Of a stretch of 64,000 bases of DNA, positions 44,053-53,868 are shown piece by piece. The notes beneath the pieces were generated by a model. The model did no database searches. It saw only the letters and a list, made by a program, of their open reading frames with translations, and had not been told where the DNA came from. The DNA is from Aliiroseovarius sp. S1339 (GTDB lineage Bacteria > Pseudomonadota > Alphaproteobacteria > Rhodobacterales > Rhodobacteraceae). The position numbers and the translations under genes are program-made. The stretch's first letter is position 1; the number at the start of each line of letters is the position of its first letter. The stretch lies in NCBI RefSeq assembly GCF_023195695.1, contig NZ_JALPQG010000006.1:124001-188000 (forward strand), read 5' to 3'.

Positions 44053-44975
44053 GCGGCATCCTCCTTCACCAGATCAACGAAGATATCTTCAAGCGAACTT
44101 TGGCGCGTTGACAGGTCGGTCATCTGCAGCCCGGCTTTGCGCAGATCGGCCAGCAGCCCGGTGATACCGGTGCTGTCACCATGCGTGTCATAGGAATAGA
44201 CCAGTTCGCCGCCATCCGAAATGGTCAATGCATACTGCGCAAGCCCGTCCGGAATCGCGTCAACCGGCGGTTCACATTCGATGATCAACTCTTTGCGACC
44301 AAGCCGTTTGATCAGCGCGTCTTTATCTTCGATCAGAAGGATTTCACCCTTCGAGATCACCCCGATCCGATCCGCCATCGCCTCGGCTTCCTCAATATAA
44401 TGGGTGGTCAGGATCACCGTCACGCCGGTCTGTTTCAGCTTGGCCACGATGTCCCACATATCTTTGCGCAACTCGACATCAACGCCAGCCGTGGGTTCAT
44501 CCAAAAACAGGATATTTGGGTCGTGACACAGCGCCTTTGCGATCAGAACGCGTCGCTTCATGCCGCCGGACAGCGTCATGATCCGGCTGTCCTTCTTGTC
44601 ATGTAGGCTGAGCAGTTTCAGAATCTCTTCGATCCGGGCATCATCACGCGGCCGTCCGAACAAACCGCGAGAGAAGCGGACCGTGTTCATCACAGTCTCA
44701 AACGGTTCCAGATTGATTTCCTGCGGCACCAGACCAATCATATCACGCGCGGCGCGATAGTCTTTTACGTGATCAAAGCCGCCCACGGTGATCGTGCCCG
44801 AACTTGTCGTCGAAATTCCGCAAATTATTGAAATAAGTGTTGTTTTCCCGGCACCATTGGGTCCCAAAAGGGCCAGAATCTCACCTTCTTCGATCTCTAG
44901 ATCGATACCCTTCAGCGCTTGGAAACCACCCTCATAGGTTTTGGTCACGCCGCTGACATTCAGGATCGTCGTCAT
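44049..44975 (-). CDS. ABC transporter ATP-binding protein (YadG-like)
   Basis: 308 residues. Walker A is [10 protein letters not shown] near residue 38-47, the signature is [13 protein letters not shown] near 140-152, Walker B is [16 protein letters not shown] near 160-175 and the H-loop His is in [11 protein letters not shown] near 194. The C-terminal 80 residues form the extra domain common in ABC-2 ATPases. ATG at 44975 follows AGGGGGA; the upstream open frame adds 19 unsupported residues. It pairs with the permease downstream. Confidence 0.94.
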   Translation of the reverse strand: MTTILNVSGVTKTYEGGFQALKGIDLEIEEGEILALLGPNGAGKTTLISIICGISTTSSGTITVGGFDHVKDYRAARDMIGLVPQEINLEPFETVMNTVRFSRGLFGRPRDDARIEEILKLLSLHDKKDSRIMTLSGGMKRRVLIAKALCHDPNILFLDEPTAGVDVELRKDMWDIVAKLKQTGVTVILTTHYIEEAEAMADRIGVISKGEILLIEDKDALIKRLGRKELIIECEPPVDAIPDGLAQYALTISDGGELVYSYDTHGDSTGITGLLADLRKAGLQMTDLSTRQSSLEDIFVDLVKEDAA

Positions 44976-45037
44976 TCTGTCCCCCTGTTTTGCCGCCGGC
45001 TGTTTGTTGTTCAACAACGCATTGCGGACCAAGTCTT

Positions 45038-45487
45038 TCAGATAAGCAACCCAGCAGCGCCTTCAAGGCGCAACAGCTGAACTTTTGTCTCGACCCCGCC
45101 CGCACCGGAAAATCCAACCAGCTTGCCCCCTGCGCCCATCACGCGATGGCAGGGGATGATGATCGGAATCGGATTGGCACCACACGCATTACCGACCGCT
45201 TGGGCTGAGTTTCCGGTCAGCTTTGCAATGTCGCCATAGGTCAGGGTTTCGCCATACGGAATGGCCGACATGACGTCGCACACCGTGCGCTGAAAATTCG
45301 AACCGTTTACATAGGTGGGCAGGTCGAAGCGTTTCAAACTTCCGCCAAAATAGGCCGTGAGCTGCGCGTGCGCTTCTTGCAGCAAAGGCGTGTCCGCATT
45401 GTCGGTGGCGCGCCCCCAACCAAGCCGCACTATGGCCTCATCGTCCTCGTGGATGACCAAAGGTCCGACAGGAGAATGGAATGACAT
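45038..45487 (-). CDS. ogt: Methylated-DNA-[protein]-cysteine S-methyltransferase
   Basis: 149 residues. The active-site motif is IIPCHRVMG with Cys113; [30 protein letters not shown] near 78-106 is the DNA-binding helix and glycine-asparagine hinge. It removes alkyl groups from O6-guanine in a suicide reaction. No AraC-type or AlkA domain is fused, so it is the Ogt type. The start could also be the ATG at 45496, adding three residues. Confidence 0.95.
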   Translation of the reverse strand: MSFHSPVGPLVIHEDDEAIVRLGWGRATDNADTPLLQEAHAQLTAYFGGSLKRFDLPTYVNGSNFQRTVCDVMSAIPYGETLTYGDIAKLTGNSAQAVGNACGANPIPIIIPCHRVMGAGGKLVGFSGAGGVETKVQLLRLEGAAGLLI

Positions 45488-45561
45488 CTGAAGCATACCG
45501 CACACTGGCCCAGCCAAGCGGTGCTCGCAATCCGAATTCTGCGCCTAGCAGGCCGCAGACC

Positions 45562-46332
45562 CTAAGAAATGGCGTCCCAATCCCCTTCAAGCGCCGCTTT
45601 CAAGAACGCTTCCGGGTCCTGTGCGAAGGACTGGTAAAGCTTGAAATGCTCAGTTTCGCGGTAAGAGCACGCGACGATGCCGCGATGGGTCATCCGCCGC
45701 AAATCTGCGCCGGGTGTTGCCATCAGGATGGGCGAATGAGTCGCCAGAACCACTTGGGAACTGCCCGTCTGCTGCACATTCATCAAGAACTGCAACAACT
45801 CGACTTGTCTGCGTGGCGACAGCGCGCTTTCAGGTTCGTCGAACAAGTAAATTCCCTGTCGTTCCATACGTTCCCCGAAAAAGCGCAGGAAGCCCTCGCC
45901 ATGGGAATAGGAAAGGAAATCGGCGTTCGGACTGCCCAAAGCATCAAGCCTGCGCGCCATCGAAAAGAATGTCTCAGCACGAAAAAACCAACCGTTGGTG
46001 ACCTTAGGCAGCCAGCTTCCACGCATCACGCGCCCCAGTGCGGCCCCGTTCACCTCAAGCCCGCCATCATCGGATGCCGCGCCAACAGACCGGTTGCCGC
46101 CCGTATCGCTAAACCCGCAAACCTCTGCGATGGCTTCGATCAGGGTTGATTTTCCCGACCCATTCTCACCGCAAAAGATCGTGACCGGATTGTCGAATTC
46201 CAACTCAAAATCATCCGACACCCACGGCAAGCTGAAGGGATATCCTTCCGGCAGCGGCAAGGCATCAAGCCGCACCCAGAGCCGTTTCAGATAAGGCGAC
46301 GGGAGCTTGGTTTCGCGCGTTCGTTTCGCCAT
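45562..46332 (-). CDS. COG3910-type AAA/ABC-like ATPase
   Basis: 256 residues. Walker A is IFCGENGSGKSTLIEAIAE near 51-68; the ABC-like signature region is LSYSHGEGFLRFF near 143-155; Walker B with its catalytic Glu is GIYLFDEPESALSPRRQ near 161-177; the switch His is in VVLATHSPILMATPGA near 194-207. This is the predicted-ATPase family COG3910, whose role is not established. The lid and partner-domain regions are short. It sits between ileS and ogt on the same strand. GGAGGAG lies upstream of the ATG. Confidence 0.8.
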   Translation of the reverse strand: MAKRTRETKLPSPYLKRLWVRLDALPLPEGYPFSLPWVSDDFELEFDNPVTIFCGENGSGKSTLIEAIAEVCGFSDTGGNRSVGAASDDGGLEVNGAALGRVMRGSWLPKVTNGWFFRAETFFSMARRLDALGSPNADFLSYSHGEGFLRFFGERMERQGIYLFDEPESALSPRRQVELLQFLMNVQQTGSSQVVLATHSPILMATPGADLRRMTHRGIVACSYRETEHFKLYQSFAQDPEAFLKAALEGDWDAIS

Positions 46333-46350
46333 CGGCTCCTCCGAATTTGG

Positions 46351-46374
46351 AAAGGGCGAGCCATTGGCCCGCCC
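46351..46374 (-). terminator. Possible terminator after ileS
   Basis: On the minus strand GGGCGGGCC-AAT-GGCTCGCCC forms a nine-pair stem with one wobble, followed by only three T residues. It lies eight bases past the ileS stop and before the ATPase start; termination may be partial. Confidence 0.45.
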
Positions 46375-46382
46375 CCGCTGTC

Positions 46383-49289
46383 TTAACCAAGCGCTTCGTC
46401 ACAGCGTTCGCAGGTGCCTGCATGGCCGTGTTTGCCCACATCCGGCAGGATTTTCCAGCAACGCTGGCATTTCTCGCCCGACGCTTTTTCAAACACCACG
46501 CCCACACCTTCGATTTCCGGCAGACGGAAAGCCTCGGATGGCAGCGGGTCGTTGGTCAGCGACACCGCCGAGGTGATCGCGATATCGGCAAAGTTCACCG
46601 ATTTCAGCGTCGCCAGAACATCCTTATCGCGCACATGCACGACAGGCGCGGCCTCAAGCGAGGCCCCGATCACCTTGTCGCGGCGCTGGATTTCCAGTGC
46701 GGCTGTCACCACGCGACGAGCCCTGCGGATGCCTGACCATTTCGCGGCCAGCGGTTCGTCAAGCCAGTCGGCGGGCGTGTTCGGGAAATCGATCATATGC
46801 ACCGAGCTTTGGTCGCCGGGGAAGCGTTCCAGCCAAACCTCTTCCATCGTGAAGACCAGAACGGGCGCAAGCCACGTGGTCAGTCGGTGGAACAGGATAT
46901 CCAGCACTGTGCGCGCGGCGCGGCGGTTCAGGCTGTCGGCCCCATCGCAATACAGCGCGTCCTTGCGGATGTCGAAATAGAAACTCGACAGGTCCACCGT
47001 CGCGAAGTTGAACACGGCCGAGAACACACCTTGGAAGTCGAAGGTCTTGTATCCCTCGCGCACCGTGTGATCGAGTTCCGCCAGACGGTGCAGCACCCAA
47101 CGTTCCAGTTCTGGCATGTCGGCCGCGGCCACTTTCTCATCCTCAGAGAAATCGGCCAGGTTGCCCAGCATGAAGCGCATGGTGTTGCGCAGGCGACGAT
47201 AGCTGTCGGCCACACCTTTCAGGATTTCCGGCCCGATCCGCTGATCGACCGTGTAGTCCGTCTGGGCCACCCACAAGCGCAGGATATCCGCGCCATATTG
47301 TTTCACGACCGTTTCAGGCACGATGGTGTTGCCAAGTGACTTGGACATTTTCATGCCCTTTTCGTCCAGCGTGAAACCATGCGTCACGACGTTCTTGTAA
47401 GGCGCGCGCCCCTTGGTGCCGCAGGCCTGCAGAAGCGAGGAGTGGAACCAACCGCGGTGCTGGTCGGTGCCTTCCATATAGACATCCGCGATGCCGTCCG
47501 GCGTGCCGTCTTCACGGTCGCGCAGGACGAACGCGTGGGTCGAGCCACTGTCAAACCACACGTCCAACACGTCAAACACCTGGTCATAGTCGTCGGGGTT
47601 CGCTGCATCCCCGATGAAGCGCTCCTTGGCGCCGTCTTTATACCATGCGTCCGCGCCTTCAGCCTCGAACGCCTCGGCGACACGGGCGTTGACGCCTGCG
47701 TCACGCAGCAGGAAGTCCGGGTCAGTCGGCAGAGCACCTTTCTTGGTGAAACAGGTCAGCGGCACGCCCCATGCGCGTTGACGCGACAGAACCCAATCGG
47801 GCCGCGCCTCGATCATCGAATACAGTCGGTTGCGCCCCGATTGCGGCCACCATTTCACCAGCTGGTCGATGGAATTGAGCGCGCGGGTGCGGATGGTCTT
47901 GCCCATCTCGTCCTGCCCGTCACCGACCTCTTTATCCACGCTCGCAAACCATTGCGGCGTGTTGCGATAGATGATCGGCGCTTTCGACCGCCATGAATGC
48001 GGATAGGAGTGCTTGATCTTGCCACGGGCCAGCAACCCGCCAACCTCGACCAGCTTGTCGATCACGGTCTTGTTGGCATCGCCTTCGCCACCTTTGCGCG
48101 ACAGAATGAATGTTCCGCCAAAGAAGGGCAGATCTGCACGGAATGATCCGTCATCAAGCACGTTGTAGGTAATGACCTGCTCAAGCATCCCAAGGTCACG
48201 GTAAAGCTCGAATTCTTCCATCCCGTGAGACGGCGCACAATGGACGAAACCGGTGCCTTCTTCATCGGTGACGAAATCGGCGGCGCGGAAGTCACGCTGA
48301 TCATCCCATTCGCCATTCCCGCCTTCGGCACCCGCCAGAGGGTGGTTCAGCGACAGCGTGGCCAGTTCGTCCGCCTTGACGTCCCGAACGCGCGTCCACT
48401 GGTTGTCGTCAAGGCGGGCGCGGGCGAATACGTCACCGGCAAGCTTGTCCGCCAGAAGAAAGCGGTCGCCTTTACTGGCCCAGCATTCCGCCGGGGTGTC
48501 GGTCACTTCATAAAGTCCGTAATCGTAGTTTTCACCATAGACCACGGCTTTGTTCGACGGGATCGTCCAAGGAGTCGTGGTCCAGATAACCACGTTCGCG
48601 CCTTTCAGGTCACCATCTGTCGCGACCGGGAATTTCACCCAGATCGTGAAGCTTTCCTTGTCGTGGTATTCCACCTCGGCCTCAGCCAGCGCAGTCTGCT
48701 CAATCGGCGACCACATCACGGGCTTGGACCCCTGATAGAGCGTGCCGTTCATCAGGAACTTCATGAATTCCTCGGCGATCACGCGCTCGGCGTGGAAATC
48801 CATCGTCAGGTAGGGATCGGCCCAGTTGCCGGTGATGCCCAGCCGCTTGAATTCGTCGCGCTGGATGTCGATCCAGCCTTCCGCGAACTTGCGGCATTCC
48901 TGACGGAAATCGACCACGTCGACGTCGTCTTTGTCCTTGCCCTTCTTGCGGTACTGTTCTTCGATCTTCCACTCGATGGGCAGACCGTGACAATCCCAGC
49001 CCGGCACATAACGCGCGTCGAACCCCATCATCTGGTGGCTGCGCACGATCATGTCCTTGATCGTCTTGTTCAGCGCGTGACCGATATGCAGATGCCCGTT
49101 GGCATAGGGGGGGCCATCGTGCAGCACGAAGGGCGTGCGGCCTTCTTTTTCGCGCAGGCGGTCATAGACGCCGATCTTTTCCCACCGGGCCAGCCATTCA
49201 GGCTCGCGCTTGGGCAGGCCTGCGCGCATGGGGAATTCGGTGACGGGAAGCGTCAAAGTGTCTTTGTATTCAGGGGTGTCGGCACACAT
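46383..49289 (-). CDS. ileS: Isoleucyl-tRNA synthetase
   Basis: 968 residues. The HIGH motif is YANGHLHIGHALNK near 70-83 and the KMSKS motif is EKGMKMSKSLGN near 640-652. The CP1 editing domain lies between. The C-terminal zinc site is seen twice as CxxC: CQRCW and CERCDEALG at the end. ATG at 49289 starts MCADTPEYKDTLTLP, fitting alphaproteobacterial IleS; an upstream extension is rejected. The 242-base region upstream is divergent with the haemoglobin gene and holds both promoters. Confidence 0.98.
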   Translation of the reverse strand: MCADTPEYKDTLTLPVTEFPMRAGLPKREPEWLARWEKIGVYDRLREKEGRTPFVLHDGPPYANGHLHIGHALNKTIKDMIVRSHQMMGFDARYVPGWDCHGLPIEWKIEEQYRKKGKDKDDVDVVDFRQECRKFAEGWIDIQRDEFKRLGITGNWADPYLTMDFHAERVIAEEFMKFLMNGTLYQGSKPVMWSPIEQTALAEAEVEYHDKESFTIWVKFPVATDGDLKGANVVIWTTTPWTIPSNKAVVYGENYDYGLYEVTDTPAECWASKGDRFLLADKLAGDVFARARLDDNQWTRVRDVKADELATLSLNHPLAGAEGGNGEWDDQRDFRAADFVTDEEGTGFVHCAPSHGMEEFELYRDLGMLEQVITYNVLDDGSFRADLPFFGGTFILSRKGGEGDANKTVIDKLVEVGGLLARGKIKHSYPHSWRSKAPIIYRNTPQWFASVDKEVGDGQDEMGKTIRTRALNSIDQLVKWWPQSGRNRLYSMIEARPDWVLSRQRAWGVPLTCFTKKGALPTDPDFLLRDAGVNARVAEAFEAEGADAWYKDGAKERFIGDAANPDDYDQVFDVLDVWFDSGSTHAFVLRDREDGTPDGIADVYMEGTDQHRGWFHSSLLQACGTKGRAPYKNVVTHGFTLDEKGMKMSKSLGNTIVPETVVKQYGADILRLWVAQTDYTVDQRIGPEILKGVADSYRRLRNTMRFMLGNLADFSEDEKVAAADMPELERWVLHRLAELDHTVREGYKTFDFQGVFSAVFNFATVDLSSFYFDIRKDALYCDGADSLNRRAARTVLDILFHRLTTWLAPVLVFTMEEVWLERFPGDQSSVHMIDFPNTPADWLDEPLAAKWSGIRRARRVVTAALEIQRRDKVIGASLEAAPVVHVRDKDVLATLKSVNFADIAITSAVSLTNDPLPSEAFRLPEIEGVGVVFEKASGEKCQRCWKILPDVGKHGHAGTCERCDEALG

Positions 49290-49523
49290 GTGTCCGGTCC
49301 TTTTCAGGATATTTCGCAATCTATCGGATGGGTCGGCGCGGGTCGCCCATGCGCCTTGTCCCGGCGGCTCAGTGGGTCAGAGCGCCGGGCTGATAATTCG
49401 AATAATGATGGCTTTGGCGTGCATCATGGGCGCGTTATAGGCGCGTGGGTCGGCGGCGTAAAGACTTGGCAGACCGGCAAAGATCATGACGTGGTGCGCG
49501 CAATTGTCTCTTTCGCCCGCACA

Positions 49524-49550
49524 CTAATCTGACTAAAAGCATCAGATTAG
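49524..49550. promoter_or_regulatory. Perfect 9-bp inverted repeat before the truncated haemoglobin gene
   Basis: CTAATCTGA (49524-49532) and TCAGATTAG (49542-49550) are exact complements with nine bases between. The ribosome-binding site CAGGAG follows immediately. TTGTCT at 49504-49509 could be a -35 box whose -10 would fall inside the left arm, so the repeat may be an operator; a 5' RNA hairpin is the alternative. Confidence 0.6.
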
Positions 49551-49561
49551 CAGGAGCCACC

Positions 49562-49987
49562 ATGACTGACCTCAACCCCCTTGCCCGCTTTCCCGTGTCC
49601 GGCGACCAGATCGCGCGGGTCATGCAGGTGTTTTATACGCGCATTCGACGCCACCCCGAGCTTGGCCCGGTGTTCAACGCCCATATAGGCGAAACCGACG
49701 CCGAGTGGGCCGCCCATATCGACAAGATTGAAAGCTTTTGGCGCAACGCGATCTTGCGTGAGAAAGGGTATGACGGGAACCCGATGCGCGTTCATGTTGG
49801 GTCGCCCGACATCCGGCTGGAGCATTTCGCCCCGTGGCTTGAGATGTTCGAGGAGGTATTGCGTCAGGAACTACCCGAAGATCTGGCCAATACGTGGATC
49901 GCCTTGGCGCAGCGCATCGGACGGGCCTTCAAGTTCCAGATGGAGGATACGCGCAGGCCTGCCTCTGCCCCGCCCAAACTATTCTGA
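49562..49987 (+). CDS. Group III truncated haemoglobin
   Basis: 141 residues, the length and pattern of trHb3 (Ctb-like) globins. The proximal His lies in LEHFAPWLEMFEEVL near 76; FWRNAILREKGYDGNP near 56-71 carries the conserved Trp/Arg of the E-F region, and FNAHIGETDAEWAAHIDKI near 38-56 is the distal region. Group III globins bind oxygen or NO and are often under nitrosative or oxygen control. CAGGAG precedes the ATG. Its last nine bases overlap the convergent TIGR01620 gene. Confidence 0.9.
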   Translation: MTDLNPLARFPVSGDQIARVMQVFYTRIRRHPELGPVFNAHIGETDAEWAAHIDKIESFWRNAILREKGYDGNPMRVHVGSPDIRLEHFAPWLEMFEEVLRQELPEDLANTWIALAQRIGRAFKFQMEDTRRPASAPPKLF

Positions 49988-50998
49988 CTTCGTCCCGAAC
50001 AGCCCTGTCAGGGCACGTTTCACAATTCCGGTGACGCTTGGGCGTTTCTTGGGGCCGAAGGGCAGCGGGCGACAGACCTCAAGCGCGGCCACACCCACGC
50101 GGGCGGTCAGCGCGCCATTCACCACGCCTTCGCCAAACCGGCGGCTGAGCTTGGACAGCATCCCACCGCCAGCCAGCGACCCGATCATGTCATCCCCCAC
50201 CGCGACGGCCCCGGTGGCGACAAGATGCGCCATCACAGCGCGGGTCAGCCGCCAACTGCCCAGCGCACCAGAGCGACCGCCATAGATCTCGGCCACGCGG
50301 CGGATCATACGGATATTGGCCGTCAGGGCTGTTGCTACATCGGCCAGTGCGATCGGCACGATGGCGGTGACGGTCGCGACCTGACGGGCGGCGGCTTCGA
50401 CCTCTTTCAAGGCGGCGGCGTCCAGCGGGGCCATCAACTCGGCCTCAGCCAAAGCAAACAGTGTGTCGGCGTCGAAAGCATCGCCTTCGCGCTCGGTCAT
50501 GCGTTCCAGCCCCCAGCGCAGATCGTCGCGCCCGTGGTAAAGCTGCTTCAGGCGGTCCACCACGCGCCGCGCCTCGGTCAGGTCGCCATGGGCAATCGCA
50601 GCTTCAGACGCGCGGTGCAGGCTGTCGACGCGTCGCAACCGGGCGAAGGCCACCCATTCCTTCAGCGCAATGACCAGCAGAACCAGAATGAACGCCGCGA
50701 CCAGACCCAGCGCTGCATATCCCAGCAGAGGCTGGCGTTCGATCAGACCCGTCACGAAGTCGTAGGCGGCGACCGACAGCACAAACCCCATGATCGCCAT
50801 GAGAAGCGACCAGAACCAACGCGCCAGACGCGACCGTTTACGGCCCGCAAAACTGATCGCGCCTTGCATCGCGGCCCCCGTGGCATCGACCGCGGCCAAC
50901 TCGGGCACCGGCGGGGCGTCGGCGGGCGTGGCCCGTGGCGCATCACCCAATTCGATCAGGACCGGGCCTGTGGACTTCTTTGGGGTGTCAGCCATCAC
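49979..50998 (-). CDS. TIGR01620 (YcjF-like, DUF697) membrane protein
   Basis: 339 residues. A Pro/Ala-rich cytoplasmic N-terminus (1-65) precedes two membrane helices at about 60-110 (FWSLLMAIMGFVLSVAAY, then ALGLVAAFILVLLVIAL), followed by a long soluble domain with GDDMIGSLAGGGMLSKLSRRFGEGVVNGALTARVG near 265-300. This is the YcjF/TIGR01620 layout. YcjF is co-expressed with YcjX in envelope stress. The gene overlaps the GNAT gene by four bases (ATGA). Confidence 0.9.
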   Translation of the reverse strand: MMADTPKKSTGPVLIELGDAPRATPADAPPVPELAAVDATGAAMQGAISFAGRKRSRLARWFWSLLMAIMGFVLSVAAYDFVTGLIERQPLLGYAALGLVAAFILVLLVIALKEWVAFARLRRVDSLHRASEAAIAHGDLTEARRVVDRLKQLYHGRDDLRWGLERMTEREGDAFDADTLFALAEAELMAPLDAAALKEVEAAARQVATVTAIVPIALADVATALTANIRMIRRVAEIYGGRSGALGSWRLTRAVMAHLVATGAVAVGDDMIGSLAGGGMLSKLSRRFGEGVVNGALTARVGVAALEVCRPLPFGPKKRPSVTGIVKRALTGLFGTKSE

Positions 50999-51426
50999 GC
51001 GGCCCTCCAGATGAACCGTATGTCCGGCAGGTTTTCGTCATTGCCCGCGCCATCGGTGCGAAACGCCTCGGTGAAGCCCTCGCGCCGATAGAAGCGACAG
51101 GCGCCTTCGTTGGCTTGAAACGCAAACAACGCGAGATCGGCGCGGGCGGTTTTAGCCTGATCCAGCAGCGCCTTGCCCATGCCCCGACCACGCGCGGCAG
51201 GCGACAGGTAGAGCGCATGAACCTCGCCCCCGTCACGGGCCAGAAACCCCCGCACGCGGCCCCGTTCACGCGCGACCACGGTCCAGCCGCGATCCACCAG
51301 CATCCGCGCGAACCCCTTTTCATCCGCGCGGCTGTGGACGCGCGGCATCCACGGCGTCGCGGCCACCCAACCGGTCAGGATATTGGCAATCGCGGGCACG
51401 TCCGCCGGGGTTGCTGGCGCGATCAT
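50995..51426 (-). CDS. GNAT-family N-acetyltransferase
   Basis: 143 residues. MIAPATPADVPAIANILTGWV opens the GNAT fold, and LYLSPAARGRGMGKALLDQAK near 78-98 is the acetyl-CoA pyrophosphate loop (motif A, RGRGMG). NEGACRFYRREGFTE near 113-127 is motif B. The substrate is unknown. It is coupled at both ends: its ATG overlaps the ycjX stop (TGATG) and its stop overlaps the TIGR01620 start, so it sits inside a ycjX-ycjF unit. Confidence 0.88.
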   Translation of the reverse strand: MIAPATPADVPAIANILTGWVAATPWMPRVHSRADEKGFARMLVDRGWTVVARERGRVRGFLARDGGEVHALYLSPAARGRGMGKALLDQAKTARADLALFAFQANEGACRFYRREGFTEAFRTDGAGNDENLPDIRFIWRAA

Positions 51427-52841
51427 CACAGGCGATCCCCGATCAGAAATTCCGCGGCCTTGTCCAGCCGGATATGCGGCGGCCCCTCGCCGGGTCTGAG
51501 CGTGACAGCGGCAGGCGCAAACCGCATGATCTGGTAATCTGCATCCAACCACGCCTCGGCCCCGTCACGCGCAGGCGACAGAAGGCGGGATGGGTCATCG
51601 GGCAGCGCGCCGGGATAGAACGCGGCCGTCTTGCCGCTGTCCAGCAACGTCCCGCGCACGCAGTCAAGCGTTTGGCCGTCATGCTCCAACCGTTCCTCGA
51701 CCGTGGTGCGCAGCGCGGCGATGGACATGGCGGCGGTCTTGGCGCCCGCAAAATCTGCGCGATCACGGGCTTCGCGCAAAAGCGCCTCGGTGATCGCGGT
51801 CAGGCGGGGGTGCTGGCTGTGATGCAGGTGGTCGGCCTTGGTGGCGGCAAAGAGGATGCGTTCGACCCGCCGCCCCAAGAAGATCGAGCTGAGAAACGCA
51901 TTCGCGCCGGGGCGAAAGGCGGTCAGGATCTCGGCCATCGCGCGGCGCAGGTCTTCCAGCGCAGCGGGGCCGGAATGGATCGCGCCCAGCACATCCACCA
52001 GCACGATCTGACGGTCGATCTTGGCGAAATGATTGCGGAAGAACGGTTTTACCACGCGGGATTTATAGGCCTCGAACCGGCGCTCCATCTCGCGCCACAA
52101 GCTTTTGCGCGGGGTGGTGTCGGGATGCGGGATCGGGGCGAAGGTCAGGGCCGGGCTTCCCTCCATATCGCCGGGCAGCAGGAAACGCCCCGGCGTGCAG
52201 TCGCTATATCCATCCTCGCGCGCGGCGGTCAGATAGCCGGCAAATCCGCCGGCAAGGCGCTTGGCTTCCATTTCGTCGAGCGGCTCGGCCCCATCGATGC
52301 CCTGAAGCATGCCCAGATAGCTGTCCGCCTGGGGGCGGTCCGCGATCCGGTCCAACACCTGCGCGGCCCAATCGGTATAGCTGAGGTCCAACAGTGACAA
52401 ATCCAACAGCCATTCACCGGGGTAATCCACGATATCCAGATGCACGGTGCGCGGCCCACGCAGCCCACCCAACAGACCCGAGGGCTGAACCCGAAATGAC
52501 AGCCGCAACTCCGACGTCGCGCGGGTTGAGGCAGGCCAATGCGGGGTCGGCCCGGTCATCGTCGCCAGATGTGTTTCGAAATCGAAACGCGGCACCGTAT
52601 CGTCTGGCTGAGGTTGCAGAAACGCAGTTTGAATGCGCCCGTCCGCCGCTGCCATCAGGCCAGACATTCGCCCCCTGTTCATCAGATTTGCCACCAGCGA
52701 CGTAATGAAAACGGTCTTGCCCGCGCGTGACAGCCCGGTCACGCCCAAGCGGATCACCGGTTCGAACAGCGCCTCGCTGGTCGCGTCGCCGATCGCTTCG
52801 ATCTGACGCGTGATACTGTCTGCGATATCGCCTAGCCCCAC
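51426..52841 (-). CDS. YcjX-like (DUF463) P-loop protein
   Basis: 471 residues. Walker A is VTGLSRAGKTVFITSLV near 34-50. VHLDIVDYPGEWLLDLSLLDLSY near 129-150 gives the DxxG-like GTPase motif, and LVDVLGAIHSG near 270-280 and LFAATKADHLHHSQHP near 330-345 (TKAD guanine-specificity motif) follow. It matches the DUF463/YcjX family, whose bacterial member is a GTPase-like stress protein. First gene of the ycjX-GNAT-TIGR01620 unit and divergent from truA. The ATG has weak upstream purines. Confidence 0.92.
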   Translation of the reverse strand: MGLGDIADSITRQIEAIGDATSEALFEPVIRLGVTGLSRAGKTVFITSLVANLMNRGRMSGLMAAADGRIQTAFLQPQPDDTVPRFDFETHLATMTGPTPHWPASTRATSELRLSFRVQPSGLLGGLRGPRTVHLDIVDYPGEWLLDLSLLDLSYTDWAAQVLDRIADRPQADSYLGMLQGIDGAEPLDEMEAKRLAGGFAGYLTAAREDGYSDCTPGRFLLPGDMEGSPALTFAPIPHPDTTPRKSLWREMERRFEAYKSRVVKPFFRNHFAKIDRQIVLVDVLGAIHSGPAALEDLRRAMAEILTAFRPGANAFLSSIFLGRRVERILFAATKADHLHHSQHPRLTAITEALLREARDRADFAGAKTAAMSIAALRTTVEERLEHDGQTLDCVRGTLLDSGKTAAFYPGALPDDPSRLLSPARDGAEAWLDADYQIMRFAPAAVTLRPGEGPPHIRLDKAAEFLIGDRL

Positions 52842-52973
52842 GGGTGCCTCCGTCTTTCAATTAGGCTGAACATAGGCGCGCGGACACCCATGTGCCAGAG
52901 GGGAGCTTTCAATGCGCTCTCCCCTTAGAGTCGCGCCTTGCCCGCACCGTCATCGCGCGGTATGCGGAATGCC

Positions 52974-53741
52974 ATGCCCAGATACACTTTGAAAGTCGAA
53001 TATCACGGCGCGTCCTTTGCCGGTTGGCAGCGCCAGAAAGAACATCCTTCGGTTCAGGGGGTGATCGAGGCTGCGTTGACGAAACTTGAACCCCGCGCGC
53101 ATAAAATTGTTGCGGCCGGGCGCACTGACGCTGGCGTGCATGCGTTGGCGCAGGTCGCGCATTGCGATCTGGCGAAGGAATGGGACGCTTATCGCCTGTC
53201 CGAAGCGCTGAATTTCCATATGAAGGGCGCGCGCGTCGCAATTGTTGATTGCGCAAGGGTGGACGATGATTTCCATGCGCGCTTCTCGGCACTCGAACGT
53301 CGGTATCTTTTTCGGCTGATTAACCGACGCGCGCCATTGACGAATGATCGTGGTCTGGCGTGGCACATTAAACGCAATCTGGACCTAGACGCCATGCAGG
53401 CCGGTGCCGATCGCCTGTTGGGACGACACGACTTCACCACGTTCCGATCGACGATTTGTCAGGCAGAAAGCCCAATAAAAACGCTTGATGAACTGCGGAT
53501 TGAGAAGCATGCCATCGCCAATGGCACAGAATATCGCTTCCACGTTCGCGCGCGTTCCTTCTTGCACAATCAGGTGCGCAGCTTCGTGGGCACGTTAGAG
53601 CGGGTTGGGGCGGGCACATGGACGCCGGATGATGTCACTCGTGCACTCGAGGCGCGTGATCGCGCCGCATGTGGTCCGGTTTGCTCTCCTGATGGGCTTT
53701 ATCTTGCTGGCGTCACCTATCCCACAGACCCGTTTGCCTGA
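52974..53741 (+). CDS. truA: tRNA pseudouridine(38-40) synthase
   Basis: 255 residues. The catalytic Asp is in [20 protein letters not shown] near 48-66; [21 protein letters not shown] near 11-31 and [21 protein letters not shown] near 190-210 are TruA signatures. It isomerises uridines at 38-40 in the anticodon stem-loop. ATG at 52974 gives [18 protein letters not shown], the family start; the ATG at 52962 would add four residues. Divergent from ycjX. Confidence 0.95.
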   Translation: MPRYTLKVEYHGASFAGWQRQKEHPSVQGVIEAALTKLEPRAHKIVAAGRTDAGVHALAQVAHCDLAKEWDAYRLSEALNFHMKGARVAIVDCARVDDDFHARFSALERRYLFRLINRRAPLTNDRGLAWHIKRNLDLDAMQAGADRLLGRHDFTTFRSTICQAESPIKTLDELRIEKHAIANGTEYRFHVRARSFLHNQVRSFVGTLERVGAGTWTPDDVTRALEARDRAACGPVCSPDGLYLAGVTYPTDPFA

Positions 53742-53868
53742 CCGTTCACGCCGAATGCGCAAAAAGGGCTTCTGGCAACATGATCAGGCCACCAAATCGG
53801 CGGGCGGGTACCGCTTTGACAAGTGTTTGCCGTGTTTCCCCTTATGTGATGGTCGTCGCGGTATTAAA

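Noticed and set aside
48225-49532. 435-codon open frame on the plus strand opposite ileS
   Set aside because: It is antisense to a clear isoleucyl-tRNA synthetase, has a composition-driven sequence (His/Arg/Val-rich) and no family motif.
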